Source: Gibbula magus
Taxonomy: Eukaryota; Mollusca; Gastropoda; Trochida; Trochidae
DNA length: 64,000 nucleotides
Assembly: GCA_936450465.1 (NCBI GenBank)
Contig: OW388296.1
Span: 11,343,867 to 11,407,866 of the forward strand
Direction: 5' to 3'
Below, piece after piece: positions 22,985-36,792 of the stretch (positions within the stretch are counted from its first letter, which is position 1; each line of letters begins with the position of its first letter). The notes beneath the pieces were generated by a model. The model was not told the origin of the DNA. It made no database searches and saw only the letters and a program-made list of their open reading frames with translations. A program made the translations under genes and the position numbers.

Positions 22985-24009
22985 AAAGAGGTGTTGTTCA
23001 AGATCATTTCAGTATATGGAAAACAAAAAAGGCATTAGCTATATTTTATATTTTATTCTTTCTAGGATCAATATGTCTTAGAGTAATAGGTAGCACGGTA
23101 CCAGGTGGTGTGATACCCTCGCACCTCAGTGTCACCCACAGGCTATGTATTGTTGTATTGCTAATGTACTATGTATGCCATATGTAAATTAATGCTGTTG
23201 TATTATGTGCTCATCCTTGCCTTTTATAGTATATGTTTAATATGTAATTGAACACTGTGTATTTATTATCTAAGATGTGGTTGTCATATCTTTAAGTGTT
23301 TTAATAGACTGCATTATGAAGTATTATGCAGAAGCAGGTGCAACATTATGTGGCATATGATATAAAGAATAATTCATGTTAATGCAGTAGTATTTTAATA
23401 CCATGTAAAAGTAATGTATTTATCTCTTTAATTAAGAGGTATGAACTTGTGATGTTTTATGATGTATTGATTATTGTTTGCATGTATTTATTATTCCCCT
23501 ACTGTTTTACAGGGTGTGCGTGTATGTATATGTTATACATATATTGAATAAACCCAACATTCTCCACGAATCACGCAGTTTGTCGTTCATGGACAAGTAC
23601 CCCCTGCATCACTATGGTGGACTATATATATTTAACTATTTATTATATATTTATACTACTGTAATATAGTGATATATATGTGATATACAATATGAGCAAA
23701 GAAGTAACTAGCGGAAAGTTTCTACACTTAACCGCAAAAGAAACGTCACCATTCAAAATGAAAGATAAGTCAATCCACGAGTGACAAGTACCACTGAAAA
23801 ATAGATACATCATGTCTTCAGAAGCCAACTAAACTAAACTTGAATTTCAAAACATTATCTGTTCATATTTCTGGGAAACATGTTTTAAGAATTCTCAAAG
23901 TCGTCGTTTTCGAATCTCTTTAACTAGACGAGGTAGGAGACACATAAGGTATTTTTTGGCTTGTTTTATGACGTCCTAATGTAAAGACGCCTCAACAAAT
24001 TTAAGTTCA

Positions 24010-24493
24010 ATAATAATAATGATATGTATATTTATAAAGCGCTGAATTCCAGACAATGAAACCCGTCAAAGCGCTACATAAATAATATATATTAAAACAA
24101 ATATTTACAAAGTTTATGACTCAGAACCGTGAATTCAACTCTTTCTCTTATTGGTAGCCAGTGCAGTGCTTGAAGAACTGGCGTCATGTGAACTCTCGAG
24201 GGAACTTTGTTGACAAGTCGGTCAGCAGAATTGTGTACTTTCTGAAGCTTTGCCAGCAGTTTTCCGGAAAGACCATAGAAGATGGCTTTTCAGTAGCCAT
24301 CCTTGGACAGAACCAGAGATCTCACAAGAGCATGAGCTGCGGTTGTAGTCAAGGAGTTTCTGATGCTGCTGATGTCCATAGGTGGAAATAACAGGATTTG
24401 CAGACTTTATCAATGTGGGCTTCAAAGAGATTTCGAAGTCTAAGTGAAATCCAAGATTTCTTACAGTTCTTGAGAAAGGAATTACCATGTTCA
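24010..24493 (-). mobile_element. CR1-like LINE fragment, copy 2
   Basis: Duplicate of 17172-17655 with a few substitutions (for example gggta to ggtca, and ccg to cca). It has the same frameshifts and stop, so it was already dead when the region was duplicated. Ends in the same (att)n tail at about 24010. Confidence 0.8.
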
Positions 24494-24788
24494 ATAAGGT
24501 TGTTTATGTCGACAACATATATTATTATTTAAATTTCTATATTTTACACATTCTTTACTTAACTGCTAAACACTCTGGCCAAAAACCATTTTGAAAAAAA
24601 AATTCTGCACTCCAAGTGTATTTGAACTGACATAAGATTATAAATATCATACTCAGGTGCATGAAATTGTGAGTACATCTTTATTAAACATGTGTCTATC
24701 AAGTGCATTCAAAATCTACTTTCTCCGGAATTTTTTATTTATTTTTTACACTGTTACACTTTTTAAAATGTGGTGACGTTTTGGTTGA

Positions 24789-24924
24789 GTGTAGGGTAAA
24801 ACTGTTCATGATGAGATGATAGGCGGAACAAATACAACACAATATTACTTACTTACGTGTAGGGTAAAACTGTTCATGATGAGATGATAGGCGGAACAAA
24901 TGCAACACAATATTACTTACTTAC
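24789..24924. repeat. 68-bp direct repeat, two units, copy 2
   Basis: Same two head-to-tail units as at 17951-18086, carried along by the 6.84-kb duplication. Confidence 0.85.
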
Positions 24925-27424
24925 TAAGGCTACTTATACACATACTCAAGAATGGACTGTTTCAACATGAATAGAAAGAAGAAATAGGAAATCATTAAGT
25001 ATATAATTCACAGTTGTCTTGCAACTTTTCCGACATCGTAATATACCAGTCCTAAATCTAAGAACACGGGGATCATATCACAAATAAATTTAGATTTTAT
25101 TGTTGCATCATTATGTGACTTCCTCCCTCCTATTTCCTTCCCAAAATAAGAGCATCACACCGCCAACTTGATAGTAACCTCAATGGATCAGAATCATCAA
25201 GACTGACATGAGCAGATTCATCATATCTATAATGCGGAAATCCTTTTCAGACTGTCGAGTCCTTCGACAGAACAATGGTTGTGGTTGTGCGTGCAATAGT
25301 GTAAACTTTGAATTGACAACAATTCGTAAATGTAAAAGTCATTATTTGACATAAATATTGATATGTTGAAGTTCCTAAACTGAACGAGAACTATTTCTTA
25401 TTATTTGTTATGACCATATTACTACATATTTTGAATAACATGATAATATGTCGGGGAATGTTGAGTCTTAAAACATCATTTATGGAACAGAAAATGTCGA
25501 TTGATGGGATAACAGAAAAACCAATGCTCTACATTTGAATTTCCAAACTGTTTAACTTGCTGTAGTTAATGGTGAAACATTCAACTTTCTTCAGTCAAAC
25601 CGGACGTTCCAATGGCGAATTCAAGAGAAAATATTGATGAGCAATTTTGCTAGCCATGGGAACAGGATTGATTTGTAAAAGCTTTCATCTCTCTCTACTT
25701 GAAAGAAACAATTCGACGAAGTGTAATTAAAGGACCTTTATAATCATAAGACTTAAACATGACAAAATCTCACGAGGTCACCTGATCATATTGAAAGATA
25801 TTTCAAACGTTTACCAGACCAGACATTATTTATTGTGTTGCAAAAGAGCTATAATTTCCTGGTAAATATAATAATGCTTTACGATGTTATGTTATTATTG
25901 GAACATTAATGATCAGCATATATTTAAAAAGATATGGGACAAATACCAAAACAATGCAACTCATTTACCACTATGGCAGCAACCTGCAAGGTATGGGTAC
26001 AAAGTTCTTCACATATATTAGTGACATACATGCAGCATACAATCAAATGTAATGTCAATTACATCACAGCAGAACCATTTCAAGCTTTTAACTGACAACA
26101 ATTTGAAACCTGAGATTAAATAAGAAATTGTATCAAAGCTATCTTTGAATTTTATTCATTTACAGATCACAGTAGTTTCCCTTGTGCTACTATACATACA
26201 CTTGCAGTTCAGTTGTTCAGCTAAATCAGTAAGACATCTCTCTGTGGTACATGGTCATGAAAGTGTGCGATCACAGATAGAGATTATCCCCAGAGGAAGT
26301 GTATCATATGTGTTAAAGTTGAATAAATATAAACACGAAGAAACATATATGTCTATACATACTACCTAAATATTCAAAACAGATTTTTCTTTGTTGATGT
26401 CAGTGCACTTAGTGATTACAATATTAGGTTTGTAGATTTAGATGTAGTAGATTTAAAGTTCAAGCATAATCACCTATGAATTTCAAGTACAATTAAATGT
26501 GACTGCTGTGTAAATAAGTACACTGAATGGAATGACGGCCATACATCTGATTGAGCCATCGGCTGACGAGGTTCAATAAATTCTGTATTTTGAAAGTCAC
26601 CGAGACAACAATTTAACTGTTTCCCTCTTCCTGAGGCAAGTTGAGAAGATTATAATCATGTCCGCAGTTTCATTTCCGTGAGTATTTAAATGACTACAAA
26701 CACCATACACAATGCAGTTGATAAACCGTTATGAAGGTTGACTTCCTCACATTGGCAGACAAAGCGTCAGGAGTGATCATTGTTACCTGTTCTGAACCTT
26801 CGTCTTTAGGCGGTAGAAATGGGGGAGTAATTGCTGTCTTGACTGCAAATGTGAATATAATGATATTGAGTAACATGTTATTTCTGATTGCATCGTATTG
26901 TGATAGGGTGCAATGATAACACGTTCTATTGCCATTCCAATGAGTTGGAATGTTTTCCTCGTTCTAATTATGGAATTGCAAACTTTGACTCCTTTTAACA
27001 GACAATCAGATATTCAAACAAATTTTCCATTTAATTAAAAAGAAAACATATTCTTAACTTCGCTGCTAATGGCTGCAATACTGCCAACGTGGCATTAAAT
27101 AATAACTAACTCAATATTCTTAACCATTATTTATCATTATATGTTACATAATTTAAACTAAATTGAAATCGTTATGCACGGTACAGGCTAGTCTTTTATC
27201 CAGACCCCTTAATTGTTAAAGAGTCAAGGCAAGTCTACATAAAGACTTCACAGCTCTGAGGCTCATTTTTATTAAATCTTAATTTTTGTTATAAAAAATA
27301 TTCGTTGCAGAGTCTAAATGTAATTAGGCACAGGCGAGATCAGCAGGGAGAGGTGATGATGATTACGGAGATTTTACGAGCGATTTTCAGCGGAGCTGTT
27401 CTCTCACTCGGGTCACAGGGACCA

Positions 27425-27667
27425 TTAATAAAGCAGGGAGAGGGTGAAGAAACTCAGTACATACCACAATACAATACAGCCTGAAAACTGATCTGGCGAG
27501 TCATCAGCCACGTCAATAGAATCAATAGAGTCAATACCAATCAGACATATACAGCTCTGTTCACAGAAGAGATCTCCAGCTTTGTTAGCGAGTCGCTGCT
27601 TTGATTGACTTCTAGGTGAGACGTGTTTGTTGACACTGAAGACAAAACTTATAACTTTCCCAGGCAT
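27425..27667 (-). other. Exon-like ORF, copy 2 (weak)
   Basis: Duplicate of the 80-codon frame at 20587-20829 with one replacement (Gly to Asp in the IDSIxSID stretch). The ATG and the donor-like gtatgt are kept. Same caveats. Confidence 0.18.
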
Positions 27668-29183
27668 TTAAATCATTTAGGGAAGATCACTTGCAATTTG
27701 TTGGTGTTCATTCATGCAGAACGCCCCTGTGATATATATCTGTACGACTGTCTGATGAGCCTTGGGTGTTAACATTCTGGATTATTTAATGGTTTTAACT
27801 CGGCGTTAAATGAGTTAATATGTAAGCATGTCGGTTCATGTGTAACAACTACCAGTCACAATTCATACAATACAATCAATAACAGCAATCAGCAGAGCTA
27901 ACATAGATCAAGTCATTATCCAAGTTTCCATTTCATCAGTTATCAGTTCAATTCAATGATCAGCTGCAGGTCAGAGTAATTCGAACAAATAGGTTCCTTC
28001 CCTTTCGCCCACGTCGATATAAATCTGTATACATGAAAACATTAGACAACGGCAGAAATGGTTTTGTATTGTTTAAATCTTGCTATAACATCACATAAGT
28101 AGGTTTGAATGACTGGAACAAAGATGTGACACTACGATATAGGAATTCCGTCACGTGACAACATGTAGCCAATGAGAGAGTAGTATAAGAAAGTGATCAA
28201 TGAAGACCATTCCCATGAATGACTTGTGTCTGGAGTAATGACCTACCTACACGCTATAGGACTATTTCTACAATATATGACTTAAATGAATTTATACTGT
28301 CTTTCAACAGTTGACATTGCTAAGGGTATTTATTAAAACTTCTTAATCGAAGTTGTTAAATGTATAAGTGACGCACTTTACAGACTTCTTTCGAAGGCAT
28401 GGGTGAATAGATAAACATGATTGGAATTTGTCAGTAGTGGGTGTTCAGAGAACAAAAAATAAGGAGATGAATTTCTGAGATATTTTTGAGATATTTAATA
28501 TTTATAAATTATATAATACCTTTGGAACTATAGAAAACGTTGGATTTTCAAGTTTTAATCAACTTTGATCGCTAAATGTTTTCAGAAATTGTGACAGACA
28601 AAGGCGTCGAGTATACCGAGGGAATTAGAAATACAAAGGATAGACATCAGCTGTGAAGGATATACATTTTAAAAGGTAACCACTGGACTTTATATGTATT
28701 ATTAGAGATGTGTTCAAGACAGGTATACACAAACTTGGATGGTTTCCAGGCTGAGTTTTCAGAGACTTGTATATGCCAATGTGAAATATTCGTTCACAGA
28801 TTAGATACTTGGTGGTTGTGCTCAAAATTAACCTTAACGCATATGGCTTGGGTTGCTATTTTTCAAACTGAACGCCACTTTCATTATTTTCCATAATGTC
28901 TAAATTATCGTGTGTCCATACCACTGGACCATACAAGATAAGCAGAACAACCATAACATGAAATACATCTAAAAGGTAATCCAGAATCAAATTTAAAATA
29001 AATTGTTTCTCGAGTAGGCAGTACCTTGTTATGATATGTTATGACGCTTTCGACGTTCTTTAGTTGCTTGGACATTAAGCCCACTTCCTTTATCATCATC
29101 TGCGAATAGCAGATCACATTATATAAAATGTCACTGTTGTTATTTTGCGATTTATATTTAGAGTCATTAAAATAACTGTCAAC

Positions 29184-29822
29184 AGCCCTGTTTATACGGC
29201 GAACTTTGCACATATGCAATATTGCTTATGGTAGTAATATACTCACGTGAGTAAAAGTAAATTTGCTGTGCGTTCATATGTGATTAATTTCTGCCTATGC
29301 AAATGGGCTTCCAACTGTTTTAATATAAGAATAGAGAATTCCTGAAACAAACCAGTTAATATTTATTAGATGTGAACTAAATACATGACACTAATTTATA
29401 TCTGTCAACATTGTTTTGACTATTTCGCCCTAATTATATAATGAAAATCGGATAGTCAGATGGATTTCGAAGGTCATCGCGTGCAAGAAGGAGATTACCC
29501 TATATATATAGAATTTGAAAAACAATATTAAGAGTTTCTAAAGTTATTTAATATATATTCTCAACCTGTGTGAAGTCACTATGTCTGTATACGACGAACT
29601 TTTACTAGAAAAGTGAAAATACCATATTTACTCACGGTAGTAAACATTTGCACCTGCTCCTGACTAGGTGCAAATTTGCTTACGGTAGTGAAAAATTTGC
29701 TTACGGTAGTAAAATATACATATGTGCAAATGCGTCCATACGGCGAAGTTTGCTCATGTGAGCAAATTTGCATATGTGTAATGATTTACTTATATGCAAA
29801 CGCTCGCCGTATAAACAGGGCT
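29184..29822. mobile_element. 639-bp TIR element (MITE-like), copy 2
   Basis: Copy of 22346-22984 created by the segmental duplication and not by a second transposition: flanks and interior are the same apart from isolated substitutions. The terminal agccctgtttatacggcga and its inverse are intact. Confidence 0.75.
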
Positions 29823-29870
29823 AAAGAGGTGTTGTTCAAGATCATTTCAGTATATGGAAAACAAAAAAAA

Positions 29871-32608
29871 GGCAATGGGTTTTCTCCCTATCCCGCACCT
29901 TTTCATAACACATGAATTCATCTGGAAACATACTTCAAATAAGTATTCTAGATTTAATGTTATTATAGTTTTTTCTTATGAGAGTAGTATTAACGCTCAT
30001 TTAGACGGCGTATACTTGTACACTATTAAACAATAAAGTATTGATTGTCTTTCAATTGTTATTGGGGTTATTGTTTTGGGATTTTCTAACCACACTTGCC
30101 GGCTGAAGTTTCTGTTTTATCTTTGCCAACTGAGGAGTGCACTTCCTGTTAGGTTTGACAACATTGCAGAATGGTGTTAGCTATCCTTTATGACAGAATT
30201 AAATGTTCCAGGATACTAGTGCTAAGCTTTATAATTTCGTTTAGTGATCAACTATAGAGTAGAGATGTGTCTTTTTCCAGTGAAATTCAACTACGTAAAT
30301 CCTCATGTTACCGTCCCATTATAAAGAGGGAAAATGGAGCAAGCTTTGTCAATACAACAGTCACTTTAAAATGTAAGCCCATTATGAGCTTTTGAATAGA
30401 AGTTTGGTTTAGAACACAGATCACGTAGTGTTGTCAATCAAGCCCGGTTCTCTCCTATAGCCTGAACCAACATCCCTGAAAGAGTAAATTTCCCTTTTTA
30501 AAACGTGACAGATTGAAATATGCACTTGCTGAGCAGCGGTCTTTTGGTCTTTTCTTGAAAATTGAACTGTAATCCTTCACAAACATATTTAGGAGTATCA
30601 TATATAAACTACATATACGTCCATGTATGTGGCTAATTAGTTCCAAATCACAAGACGAAATCTAAATCTTGATCTGTTACTGAGAAGAGACTCATGATCC
30701 GATAATACATTTCGCCAAAAATGTTTGGTTATTTAACCTGGAGTATTTTCATTGTATCTGAAACAATGTTTCATTTGTAATTGATCTATAGCTTATTTTC
30801 TTTATATCACAGAGGGCCTGAACAAGCTGTCTTTCATTACCAAAGTGCCCAAAGATACATGTATGTCAACATTACAATGACAATTCACTTCACTCTGTAT
30901 ATAGATCACTGTAAATGCGTTATAAACAGTCTGGGTCTGGCTGACAGACTACACTCAACCTTGGAGCTCTACTTTGTCATGACAACCGACTCTTCTAAAA
31001 TACGAATTGATCTATAGCTATCTCATTGGTATTAATCACAGAAAACCTAAAGAGTGCATTAAGAAGTTGCAAAATTAACACCGAGGCCTAGTTGATCTAA
31101 TGTACTACCAGTAGGTAACGTAATTAAATATTAGTAATTAAAAAAGGTAACCCCCAATTGAAGAAGACATTGCATTTATAACGTCTACCCTTCTATACTC
31201 CATTCTTTCTCAGTTTATGCTCAGAAGTAATAGGATAGCATTGTTCATGGAAATGTAAGATTGACAGCAAAATCAAGTAAGCTAGGCGTTTTGATATTGT
31301 TTGGATTAAATCAAAGCACGTCCGTTAATGTGTCTTTACCACTCCGGGAGGATCTAGAATAACAGATGATGTTAGTGTTGTCCCAGAACAGCCTTCATCT
31401 TCGGCATCTTACGTCTAATTGTATTCTTTTAAATCGATTCCTTCAACAATTTTACATTATTTAACGCATTTCCAATCTGTCATCTAAGTCATAGATTGAT
31501 TCTGGGTAACTGGTCTTTACTGGTGTTTATGTACACTATTAAATGCAGCATGTCATTGGAGTTAGTGATCTGTAACCTATTACCATAAGTTGATAAGGTG
31601 GTTAATAGGTTGCTCTCATGGATGAACAGTTACTTCCAGATACACTGGATATCGTAATTGATGCCATATCCTGAACAATACGTATACAATACGCTAAAGT
31701 TTATTTAAGATTAAGTACTTTGATTAAACCGCTTGAAAAGGTTGAGTGCAGTGGTATTAAAAAAATGAATCAGTGCATGGTCTTTGAGTTGAGTCTCGAG
31801 GAGCTTGTCCCAGGATTCTTGCAAGATGTCACCAAAAGTGTCACAAGCAGCTCGTAAGCTCCCTGGTAGCCTCTTATTAAATCATTCGTTTCGCAAGTTT
31901 CAGGTTCAGTCCCTCGATAATGATTTCCATGTTCAATATCTTATAATCTGTGAGTTTATGTGCGCTTCAATCATATCAAGCTCAACTGATCTCAGGCTAT
32001 TCATCCACTTTATATACAGATGGACTTGACGTCTTCTTTGATAATGTAAATAACTACTCATTTTGTAATCACCTGCACCAACAAAAGTTAGATGATTGGT
32101 TTCTAATGTCGTGTAAAAACGGATGTTAACAATTGCAAGTCAGGATTTCAGTTAGGACTTTTTGTGTGCTTAAGGCTACATCCCTTAATATGCTACATAA
32201 TCAGACTTTATATTTGTTAATGGCGTATTTAAAGGAGGTCTATGCAAATTATTCTAGACCACTATATAACTGAACGACATCCTTAAAGTGACATGGTGTA
32301 TTTAAGGTCAAGTTATAACACTCAACTTGAATATAAATGTATGACACTCGAAATATATATGAACATTCTGCCTTTAACATGTGTAAATGTGCAGCGGATG
32401 AAATTGCGTCAGATATATCCATGTTCTAGATATATCAGCTGTTTAACACCAAAACAAATCTTTTTATTTGCTCAGTATTTTCTAATAAGAATCCGTTTAG
32501 ATTTTAACATGGTTAAGCAAGATGCGCGCACAATTATAAGAAGACATTATTCAGTCTCTTTTAGGCGTTTTGATTGTACAGTAATATGGATAAGGGCGGA
32601 TCACTATA
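29871..32608. repeat. Segment b, block II copy, plus unmatched sequence
   Basis: Matches 2336-3270 in order, with about 1.5 kb of extra sequence between about 30500 and 32030. In that extra part, 30808-31017 is less AT-rich and open (GPEQAVFHYQSAQRYMYVN...), preceded by 'tttatatcacag', an acceptor-like site. On the minus strand, 31800-32010 reads like a broken coding sequence (ELDMIEAHINSQIIRY, and later FGDILQESWDKLL) with several stops. Neither is recognised. 32200-32608 holds nothing I can identify. Confidence 0.6.
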
Positions 32609-32919
32609 TTGCAAAGTTTCCCTGAGAGGGTTTTCATTTTCTAAACAAGAAATAAAGGCGTTATGTTATTAACTATATATAATTATAACATAAATCAGTA
32701 ATACAGATCAGCTTATCAAAACCATGTAAACATTAACTTTTGTTCGCATACAGAATCACGACATTGTTCCTTTGATCAGCTCAAACAGTCATCTGACAGC
32801 AATCTGTACCTTCAAATGTCACCGGTTCATAAATGATTATTGTCAAAATATAAATTGTAAACACTCGATTAAATTATCATAAATAAACATTCTTTGAGTA
32901 AAAATAACTCACAATGCTT

Positions 32920-33204
32920 CTATCGTTTCAATGAATTATCACAACCTGGTTGGCAATTCTCTCTGATAGTTCCGTTTGAAAGCAACATCCATTGTTCACT
33001 GGCGTACACATCAGTTCCAAGACAGCTCTCACACTGAGCTATGATATGGAATAGAATGCTGAATACAAAAACGTGTGTGTCAAGATAATAATAATAATAA
33101 TTACCATGATTACCCAAACATTTTGACATATTTATCATATGCCGTGGTAAGACACATAGTAGGATTAAGTATTCTGATGCCATGTCAGTGACTCCATTCA
33201 TCAT
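32920..33204 (-). other. Cys-containing exon-like ORF (weak)
   Basis: A 94-codon frame with a hydrophobic core (HVFVFSILFHIIAQ), then a cysteine-bearing stretch with CESC, GTDVYASEQW, an N-glycosylation motif NGT, and ENCQPGC. An acceptor-like 'atagctcag' precedes TGTGAGAGC and a weak donor-like site follows NCQP. The copy at 38662-38937 keeps the frame with few replacements and then frameshifts in the last codons. The block I counterpart (about 5650-5790) has stops. It could be a relic exon of a secreted protein. No family recognised. Confidence 0.18.
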
Positions 33205-33583
33205 TTAATTACAAACTGTTAAGTGGAGTAATTTGTCTGGATGTCTTCAACACACTATAATTCACCCCAGAATTCCGATACTGTAAAAGCTAGGCTTGAA
33301 ATAAATGTACTTCTTGCTCAAAACCGTTAATCTCGATTGTTTTTTAATCTGAACTAGTGTGTGGAAACATATCCAGGTAAGCTCATACCTTTGTTAGACA
33401 TGTCTGGAATGTTTCCACACAAGTTTAAAGGAAACGGCTGAAATACGCTTCAATCATTCATATAATCAATAAGGTATAAAGTTAACCTCGGGTTAATCTA
33501 TATAAATAATGAATCTTGTGTTTAACTGTGAAACTATGTCCTCGACTGGACTACACTGAACTCGGAGAAGTTCTTTTTAGTTT

Positions 33584-33895
33584 ATGAATAGGTGTAGAAT
33601 ATTCTTTACTCTTTGTGTTTTTCTGACTAATATGACTTCTACTAAAATAATACTTGTAATTTATTTTATCATTCTGAGCTGTGTATTGCTCAGCTACTTG
33701 ACACCAGAACAAGACACGTATTCCATGAAAACTGTTGAAGGAAAAAGTCGCAGCATTTTGTCAAAAGAAAGGAAACAGAAATTCTTAATTGGTCTTCAGT
33801 TGAAACATTTCAAATATCTTCACATGTGTGAAGCTGACATAATTCCTATCCTTTTCACACAACACGTATTGATTTGCAAGACAAAATGTAACTAA
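33584..33895 (+). other. Small ORF conserved in two tandem copies (weak)
   Basis: A 103-codon frame. The part from the second Met (MTSTKIILVIYFIILSCVLL) is shared with 39357-39620, and its hydrophobic start could be a signal peptide or membrane anchor. The two copies differ at about 13 bases over 87 codons without any indel, but about 11 of these change the amino acid. That is what neutral drift of noncoding DNA would give. The first 16 codons are lost in the other copy through a small deletion. The block I counterpart is not open. Likely not a gene, though a fast-evolving small secreted protein cannot be excluded. Confidence 0.15.
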
Positions 33896-36177
33896 AATTA
33901 CCCATATTATATCTATATAATACATTAACTCTAACAAATGTTTTTCATTTGACATTACTTGGTCTTTACTTGGTATCAGGATGAGTTTATTTCAAGTTTA
34001 ATGGTGATACTTCACAAACTAATCTACTTTCATTGTCTCTTTCTGTATATGTCTAGTAATTTCTCAAATTCCTTTTGAAAGAACACATTTCTAGTTTAAA
34101 TGATAATTATGCCGAAATGTGATTGCTTCAATATGCCTTTCTACGAGCTACATATCATATTTATAAGCACGATAGTACTTGTTTCATCATTTTTTAAAGA
34201 TTGCCGTCATCATGAAGCGATAACAATGTTTTGCTTTATCCAGATATTTAAATGCTAAATCATTTTGGTATTCAATAAAGTTTCAACAAATGGGATGCTG
34301 TGTTCTCACTCAATGTCAGTATATTTAAGACTAGACTAATTTGTGAGGTAGGGTTTCCATTCCTGACTACTAAAGGTTAGTTCAATTAGTGGGCTACACT
34401 CTGTCAAAGCGATTCATTTTGTACACCGGAATTGAAGCAAACAGGAAGGATAACTCGCAGAATGTTGTAAGTCATTGGTGCACAGATGCTGAATCTAGAA
34501 ATGTCGAGCTTTTAAACACACCCAATAGAACTAATAATAGATGATAAGAAAACACAGAAAAAACAATTTCATTCATTGTCATGGTTACAAATACATGTGA
34601 ATCAAATAGATTTCTTGAAATATGACGCTGTAACATCAGTCGTCACTGAAATGTCATAAATATAATAAAATAACTGTAATAAATACAATATGTGATATGA
34701 GCCACTCTGATTAAAATCGATGGTTTACCGACGGATACAAATTGCAAAATAGTACATCTACAGGGATACGAACTCATATCATTCGGAGGTTTCCTCGCAA
34801 AGTCGTAAACTCTCATGTTTTGACGCAATTCAGTTAAGTTAACCAATCACAAGACCTCCAACAAAAGCTTTCGGTGCAAGAAGCTAGGGGCAGATAACAG
34901 CTGTCCTTTTGATTGTTCCGAATGCTTTCAAAACGGTGACAGTTTAAAAAATATGATGTCATTGGTCAGAAAGAGGCCTCGTCTTAACTAAACTTGTTCG
35001 GAACACATGCCTATACGGGTGTCCTCAGAACTGTCGAGGGATCTACAGAACCTGTTCGCATCCCGGTAGATGAATTATTTTGGAAAACATTCCCTCGGAA
35101 CAAGGTCGATTTTAATCACACTGTGATATGAGCAGGCTTACATTGGCAATTTGCCACCGTTGTGTCGTTGTGTTGCAGTCTTAATTGAATGAAATAAAAG
35201 TTACACCTTAATTATCAACCAACGTAATTTCCTGCCCTCATACACATTAATTTGATGAAGACAACTAAATTGAACTGCCAAGAATGGCTACTATAACTGT
35301 TTGCCAAAAAAACAACACCAAATTTATTAAAGTAAATATTGTGTTTCATTGCAATGGAACTTTAATCAACGATATTTGGGAAGTAGACAGTGGATTTAGA
35401 ATAACAAATACCAGCAACAAGTGCGAGACGGGAACACATCAATCATCATAAATCAAATGCCACAGACGTGTTTATAGGTACTCGTTAGGATTAGATAATG
35501 TTAATTGGAAATTGAATATTTTTTCGCAAATATATCTTACCATTTGGAAAAGTACATGAACGTGATGCCGGGTATAAACCATGTGGGTCACATTTATTTT
35601 TCCAATATTGTACAGAAAATAACTGAAAGCTGTCGAATCTACAATACATGTATGTGATTATAACAGAGACAATGGGGTGACAATAGATATTTAAAACATT
35701 ACGCTAGCACAACAAACGCATTTGGTTATACCGCAAAATGAAAATAAATATTGATTGTTGTAATCTGGGTAATGTCATTCTTTGGAGTGAGCAAATTTTA
35801 CTTTGATAACAGACACAACTACAGGACAGTGGTTATCTCGTACAATTTAACATCCATATATATATATTCATAATTTTCGGATTTAATCACATGCAAAAAT
35901 TGTAAAATACATGGAATCGTTTTACCCAGTTTATATCCAGACTGACGTTGATGTATAAACTCTGTGTTACCTAGCAACGAATGATATTTAACATTGTTCT
36001 TTGTGGCTATAGGTTTATACAAAATATATGTTGGTTTTGGATTTCTCTTGGAAAATGTTTTATGACCTGTGGGTAAACATTGATACATTTTGTGATTGGG
36101 ACGATTTGTTTTATCCAAACCACATACAATATGAAACAACATAGGTCTCATAATGTAGATTAACTTTTAATGTTCAT

Positions 36178-36792
36178 TATCTGTGACAACTCCCGGGTAC
36201 GCTCAGCCCTCACTGCGTTGAATGGTTATCCATGTTTAGGGCTCAAAATCTAATTGACATCGCCCAATGACGGTATTGTCAACGCAGACGCCATGCATCT
36301 CGCTGAAATGTACACCTCACGCCATAAACTGCATGGTTAATGTCAAAATGGCCAAACAGAGAAAACAGAAGCAAATTTCTATATGTTAACAAATTTTGCA
36401 CCCAAAATTAAATAACATTCTTATATAAAAAGAAATACATAAATTTGTGATATTATATCACGCATTATAGGAACCTTATTCATTTGGTCATGAAAAAATG
36501 TACAAAGTTTCAACTGGCCTCGTGGTCTAATGGTCAGTACGTTCGGCCAGAAATCAACAGGACACAGGTTCCATCACAGTTGTCTTACATGTTCATATAT
36601 AATCTGACATTTTATAAAATATAATCACTTAGATTTGGAAATTCTCAGTTGTTAAAAAAAGTTGTTATATTAAAAAAGTGTAGGCATATCGGAAAAAGTG
36701 TAGGTATGTCAGAAAAAGTGTAGGTGTATCGGCTAAAACACCTACACCTGTAACAAAAGAAACCATAGCAATGAGACCGGAAGTGGGGTATA
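36178..36792. repeat. Segment f, block II copy 1 (inside segment c)
   Basis: Same sequence family as 13296-13954 but inserted between the equivalents of 9236 and 9357. Contains a tRNA-like stretch (36514-36577, B box degenerate: ggttccatcac) and, at 36670-36752, the short tandem repeat with a gtgtaggtgt...acacctacac hairpin. Confidence 0.65.

Larger units (their letters stand above)
16187..23030. repeat. 6.84-kb tandem duplication, copy 1
   Basis: Nearly identical to 23031-29870. I count about ten single-base differences by eye, a rearranged AT patch near 16690 against 23530 (net 6 bp), and a 6-versus-8 A run at the end. The left edge reads 'ggcaaggca|ttag' and the right edge '(a)n ggca'. 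The bases 'aaggca' are shared by the left junction (16185-16190), the middle (23029-23034) and the right junction (29869-29874), a microhomology of about 6 bp. Contents: the tail of the LTR-like segment, a LINE fragment, segment a and a 639-bp TIR element. Confidence 0.95.
23031..29870. repeat. 6.84-kb tandem duplication, copy 2
   Basis: Second unit of the recent tandem duplication. After the small indel near 23540 every landmark lies 6838 bp right of its partner. It begins inside the LTR-like segment, so that segment is truncated here. Its right edge continues into sequence collinear with block I (about 2336 onward), which marks this edge as the ancestral flank. Confidence 0.95.

Noticed and set aside
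31800..32010. Minus-strand coding gene
   Set aside because: Coding-like peptides are present but broken by several stops within 70 codons. No family recognised.
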